From CAYVVT01 sp964454335 (GTDB lineage: Bacteria > Fidelibacterota > UBA8477 > JABMPR01): DNA of 64,000 bases. Position numbers and translations under genes: made by a program. Positions 61,253-64,000 of this stretch are shown piece after piece; position 1 is the first letter of the stretch, and every line of letters begins with the position of its first letter. The DNA lies in NCBI GenBank assembly GCA_964454335.1, contig CAYVVT010000001.1:434001-498000 (forward strand), written 5' to 3'. The notes under the pieces are model-generated. The model saw nothing but the letters and a program-made list of their open reading frames with translations, had not been told where the DNA came from and did not search any database.

Positions 61253-63535
61253 TCAGACTCCCCCTTCGGTGTTGTCTAAAAGTTCTAGGATCATTTCGGG
61301 ATGCATGGGAATGTGATCCACAGGCCTCTTGATTGCATTGCTCACTGCATTTGCGATCGCTGCTGCCGTGGGTATGATGGCTGGTTCACCAATCCCCTTG
61401 GCCCCCCAGGGACCCAGCGGCTCAGGATCCTCAACGATAATTGTCTCTATTTCACCGACATCTGCCGCAGTGGGCAGCAGATAGGTGCTCAGATTGTCGT
61501 TCATAACTTCACCACCACTGTATTGCAGGTCTTCGGTCACAGCCCAGCCGATGCCCTGGACCGTGCCGCCCTCTACCTGTGCTTCCAGACCGGCGGGATT
61601 GATGGCCCGGCCAACATCGTGGGCTGCCCAGATCTTTTGCACACGAACGCGCCCGGTGATGGTGTCCACCTGTACGGCGGCAATATGAGTGGCGTAGGAA
61701 TAGGTGAAGTAGGCTTCGCCTACCCCTTTTTTTGCATCATAGGTCAATTCCGGGACATGCCACCAGCCAAGGCTTTCCATGTTGAGATTGTTCAGAAAAA
61801 GGAAGTCCGCAATCTCCTTCAGGGAGGTCTGCTTTCCTGATCCCTTATCATGGGCAATTCCCTGTGAAAGTTCCACCGACTCCGCTTCACAGTTCATCAG
61901 GCGGGCTGCGGCATCGATGATACCGGCTCGTAGTTGACGGGCGGCATCACGAATGGCGTTCCCGGTCATCATCACGTTCCGACTGGCTACCGAGGGTCCG
62001 CTGTCCGGGACCTGGTGCGTATCGGTGGGCAGCACATGGATGTCTTCGATCCGGATACCCAGTGCTTCGGCCGCCATCTGCGCCACCACGGTAAGTGCAC
62101 CCTGACCCATTTCCACCAATCCAAAGGATACAGCTACCGAGCCATCTCGATAAAGCTGCAGTTTGGCTCCCGAGCCATCCAGAGCCCAGCCGGCGGCCCC
62201 CAGGCAATTGCCGTAATGAATACTGGCAACCCCCATCCCGGTGCGGTACCGCCCATCAGAACCGTTGATCGCAGGACCGGACCAACCTGATGCGTCCCTG
62301 GCTCTGGTCAGTGTTTCCGTCGCGCCAACGCTGCTTTCCAGCAGCTGACCGGTAAGCGTCTGGCTGCCGACCTTGAGCATATTCTTCAATCTCAATTCGA
62401 TGGGATCCATTTTCAGGGCGGCTGCGATATGATCCATGATCCGTTCGTGACCGAAAGCTGCCTGCGGTGAACCAAATCCCCGGAAAGCGCCGTTGGGTGG
62501 CAGATTGGTATAGTAGGAGGTGGAATGCACTTTCACGTTCGGCAGTACATAGGGACCCATAGCCTGCATGGTGGAGCGGTACGAGACCACTGTAGATAAG
62601 GTCGCATATGCACCGGCATTCTCTTCAAGGCGGATGTCTGCGGCGAGAAGCGTACCCTCCTCCGAGACCCCGACACGGTATTTCATTTGAAAGGGATGGC
62701 GCTTCGATGTGAGCTGCATGTCATCCCTGCGTGAATAGACCATCCGCACGGGCTGCTGGAGGTGAAATACAGCCAGGGCTGCCATGGCACACAGCTCGGA
62801 GGGAATGTCTTCCTTGCCTCCGAAGGCACCGCCGGTGGGCGCCTGCTCCACCCTTACCTGGCTATAGGCCAGGTTCAGGTTCCGGGCCACGGCTTTCTGT
62901 ACATAATAGGGACATTGTAGAGAGCCCATCACAGAGACCCCGCCAAGACCGTCGGGACTTACGATACAGCACTGGGGTTCAAGATAATAGTGCTCCTGGA
63001 CAGGTGTGCTCAGCTCCACTTCGATGATGTGGTCAGCAGCTTTAAATCCAGCCTGGATATCACCGCGATCCACAAAATGCTCGCAGGCGATATTATTGGA
63101 ATGGATGAACTCAGTGGTAGCCGCGCGTGAGCTGTCGATACTGTAAACCGGCGTCAGCTCCTCAAATTCTATCAGTATCTCATCCGCTAGACGCTGGGCT
63201 GCTTCATCCGACCGGGCGACCAGAATGCCAACCGTGTCACCTAGGTACCGGATGCGGTCAGTGACGAGCAGGGGCTGATCCTCAATGATCACGCCCACCT
63301 GATTATCCCCGGGAATGTCCTTCGCCGTGAACAGGCCCACAAAGTCAGGATCCGTATTTACCGATGTTGGATCGATCCCCTTCAGGCGCGCATGCGAGAC
63401 CCGAGCATAGACCGGCGCCGCATGCAGAACATCAGCATGATCCAGATCAGGCAAAAAGCGGGTATCGCCCGTCACCTTCTGGCGAGCGTCCACCCGTGAT
63501 GGGCTTCTACCAATGATCTGTCCTGGCTTCGTCAC
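61253..63535 (-). CDS. Xanthine dehydrogenase-type molybdopterin-binding subunit 2 (XdhD-like)
   Basis: 760 residues. It is the large Mo subunit of the second hydroxylase. Blocks: QAPTGGAFGGKEDIPSELCA, LPPNGAFRGFGSPQAAFGHE, SFGLVEMGQGALTVVAQMA and the catalytic Glu region GPWGAKGIGEPAIIPTAAA, all in normal order. It starts in overlap with the adenine deaminase stop (ATGA). Its 2Fe-2S and FAD partners are probably the pair at 52769-54081. In E. coli the XdhD-ygfK-ssnA set has the same company. Some relatives are selenium-dependent molybdenum hydroxylases, which cannot be judged from sequence. Confidence 0.92.
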   Translation of the reverse strand: MTKPGQIIGRSPSRVDARQKVTGDTRFLPDLDHADVLHAAPVYARVSHARLKGIDPTSVNTDPDFVGLFTAKDIPGDNQVGVIIEDQPLLVTDRIRYLGDTVGILVARSDEAAQRLADEILIEFEELTPVYSIDSSRAATTEFIHSNNIACEHFVDRGDIQAGFKAADHIIEVELSTPVQEHYYLEPQCCIVSPDGLGGVSVMGSLQCPYYVQKAVARNLNLAYSQVRVEQAPTGGAFGGKEDIPSELCAMAALAVFHLQQPVRMVYSRRDDMQLTSKRHPFQMKYRVGVSEEGTLLAADIRLEENAGAYATLSTVVSYRSTMQAMGPYVLPNVKVHSTSYYTNLPPNGAFRGFGSPQAAFGHERIMDHIAAALKMDPIELRLKNMLKVGSQTLTGQLLESSVGATETLTRARDASGWSGPAINGSDGRYRTGMGVASIHYGNCLGAAGWALDGSGAKLQLYRDGSVAVSFGLVEMGQGALTVVAQMAAEALGIRIEDIHVLPTDTHQVPDSGPSVASRNVMMTGNAIRDAARQLRAGIIDAAARLMNCEAESVELSQGIAHDKGSGKQTSLKEIADFLFLNNLNMESLGWWHVPELTYDAKKGVGEAYFTYSYATHIAAVQVDTITGRVRVQKIWAAHDVGRAINPAGLEAQVEGGTVQGIGWAVTEDLQYSGGEVMNDNLSTYLLPTAADVGEIETIIVEDPEPLGPWGAKGIGEPAIIPTAAAIANAVSNAIKRPVDHIPMHPEMILELLDNTEGGV

Positions 63536-63999
63536 AGGCTGGCCTCATGGTTTGCGCGCTGTTTCGCTGCAAACTCCGTGCGGGGCTGATAGGTTTTCAG
63601 GAATTTGAACTCCTTACCGTCAAAAAGTCCCCGGTCGCTGAGTTTGATCTCGGGTATCACCAGCAATGCCATGAAAGACAGGGTCATGAAAGGTGCCCGG
63701 AGGGTTGAGCCCATTTGCCTGGCCAGCCGGTCCAGATCAGCGTATAGCGCGCCCACAGAAAATGCGTCATCTGCGGACATGATCCCGGCCACCGGCAAAG
63801 GTAGGAACAGATCCCCGTCGGGTGAAAATGCGCCGACACCACCCTTCAGATCAATAATGCGATTAATGGCCTGAACGATGAAATCATCAGAGCTGCCCAC
63901 AGACACAATGTTGTGAGAATCATGGGCCACTGAAGAGACCAGAGCACCCTCCCGTAAACGGAATCCACGGATAAATGCCACCGCCGGCATGGCAGGGGT
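63532..63999 (-). CDS. ade: Adenine deaminase, C-terminal part (cut by window end)
   Basis: The frame is open to the right edge, so only the last 155 residues are in the window; an internal ATG at 63990 is not the true start. The sequence VSSVAHDSHNIVSVGSSDDF, then PLPVAGIMS, and LRAPFMTLSFMALLVIPEIK with LSDRG is the C-terminal domain of adenine deaminase (Ade/YfaE type), which converts adenine to hypoxanthine and ammonia. The metal-binding barrel lies outside. It is the first known gene of the string within the window, and more genes of the cluster may follow to the right. Confidence 0.93.
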   Translation of the reverse strand, partial: TPAMPAVAFIRGFRLREGALVSSVAHDSHNIVSVGSSDDFIVQAINRIIDLKGGVGAFSPDGDLFLPLPVAGIMSADDAFSVGALYADLDRLARQMGSTLRAPFMTLSFMALLVIPEIKLSDRGLFDGKEFKFLKTYQPRTEFAAKQRANHEASL

Positions 64000-64000
64000 A

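Overview
The window (64 kb, moderate GC) looks like a chromosomal segment of a Gram-negative bacterium of the Fibrobacteres-Chlorobi-Bacteroidetes (FCB) superphylum, for example a Marinimicrobia-, Calditrichota- or KSB1-like lineage. The reasons are a DUF5916 C-terminus at the left edge, three secreted proteins ending in a type IX-like C-terminal sorting domain (YPNPFNPST and variants), outer-membrane barrel proteins and Tat lipoprotein-type signals. The exact phylum cannot be fixed from the sequence alone. No rRNA, tRNA or CRISPR array was seen.

Layout. 0-4.3 kb: end of a DUF5916 protein, a cytidylyltransferase, an organophosphate:phosphate-type antiporter and a porin-like barrel protein, then a small zinc-ribbon membrane protein. 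4.3-8.2 kb: a three-unit structured tandem repeat leading into a heterodimeric ABC exporter pair. 8.2-29.6 kb: an accessory-looking stretch with a Tat-signal radical SAM protein, a secreted subtilase, two paralogous pilin-like proteins, a hybrid histidine kinase, a Tat amidase, an SLC13/TrkA_C transporter, a secreted GH57-like protein and a thioredoxin-like protein that appears to be a selenoprotein. Its gaps are filled by eight or more copies of one structured dispersed repeat, all in the same orientation. 29.7-35.7 kb: a minus-strand operon pta-ackA-acp-gntR-DUF4954-nagB with a HutC-type palindrome upstream. 36.3-43.2 kb: a barrel protein, a ClC chloride channel, a membrane protein of unknown function, nitroreductase, DNA polymerase IV and Tag glycosylase.

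43.3-64 kb: one long minus-strand gene string for purine catabolism. In transcription order it holds adenine deaminase (cut by the window end), a xanthine dehydrogenase-type Mo subunit, SsnA, an aspartate carbamoyltransferase homologue, carbamate kinase, YgeW, two fold-type-II PLP enzymes, 2Fe-2S and FAD subunits, YgfK, a small four-helix-bundle (S23) element bounded by inverted repeats, 8-oxoguanine deaminase, a second FAD/2Fe-2S/Mo hydroxylase set and an exported Pcm methyltransferase. Most joints overlap by a few bases or are under 30 nt. The expected logic is deamination and hydroxylation of purines to xanthine/urate level, reductive ring opening (YgfK), release of carbamoyl groups (YgeW), and ATP from carbamoyl phosphate (ArcC), as in the anaerobic urate-degradation clusters of gut bacteria.

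The strongest candidates for undescribed biology are: (1) the UGSC thioredoxin-like protein with an in-frame TGA, a SECIS-like hairpin and a sorting domain; (2) the dispersed repeat, whose stems show compensatory base changes between copies; (3) the tandem array over the ABC exporter start; (4) the S23 element with terminal inverted repeats inside the purine cluster; (5) the cluster's two unusual PLP enzymes.
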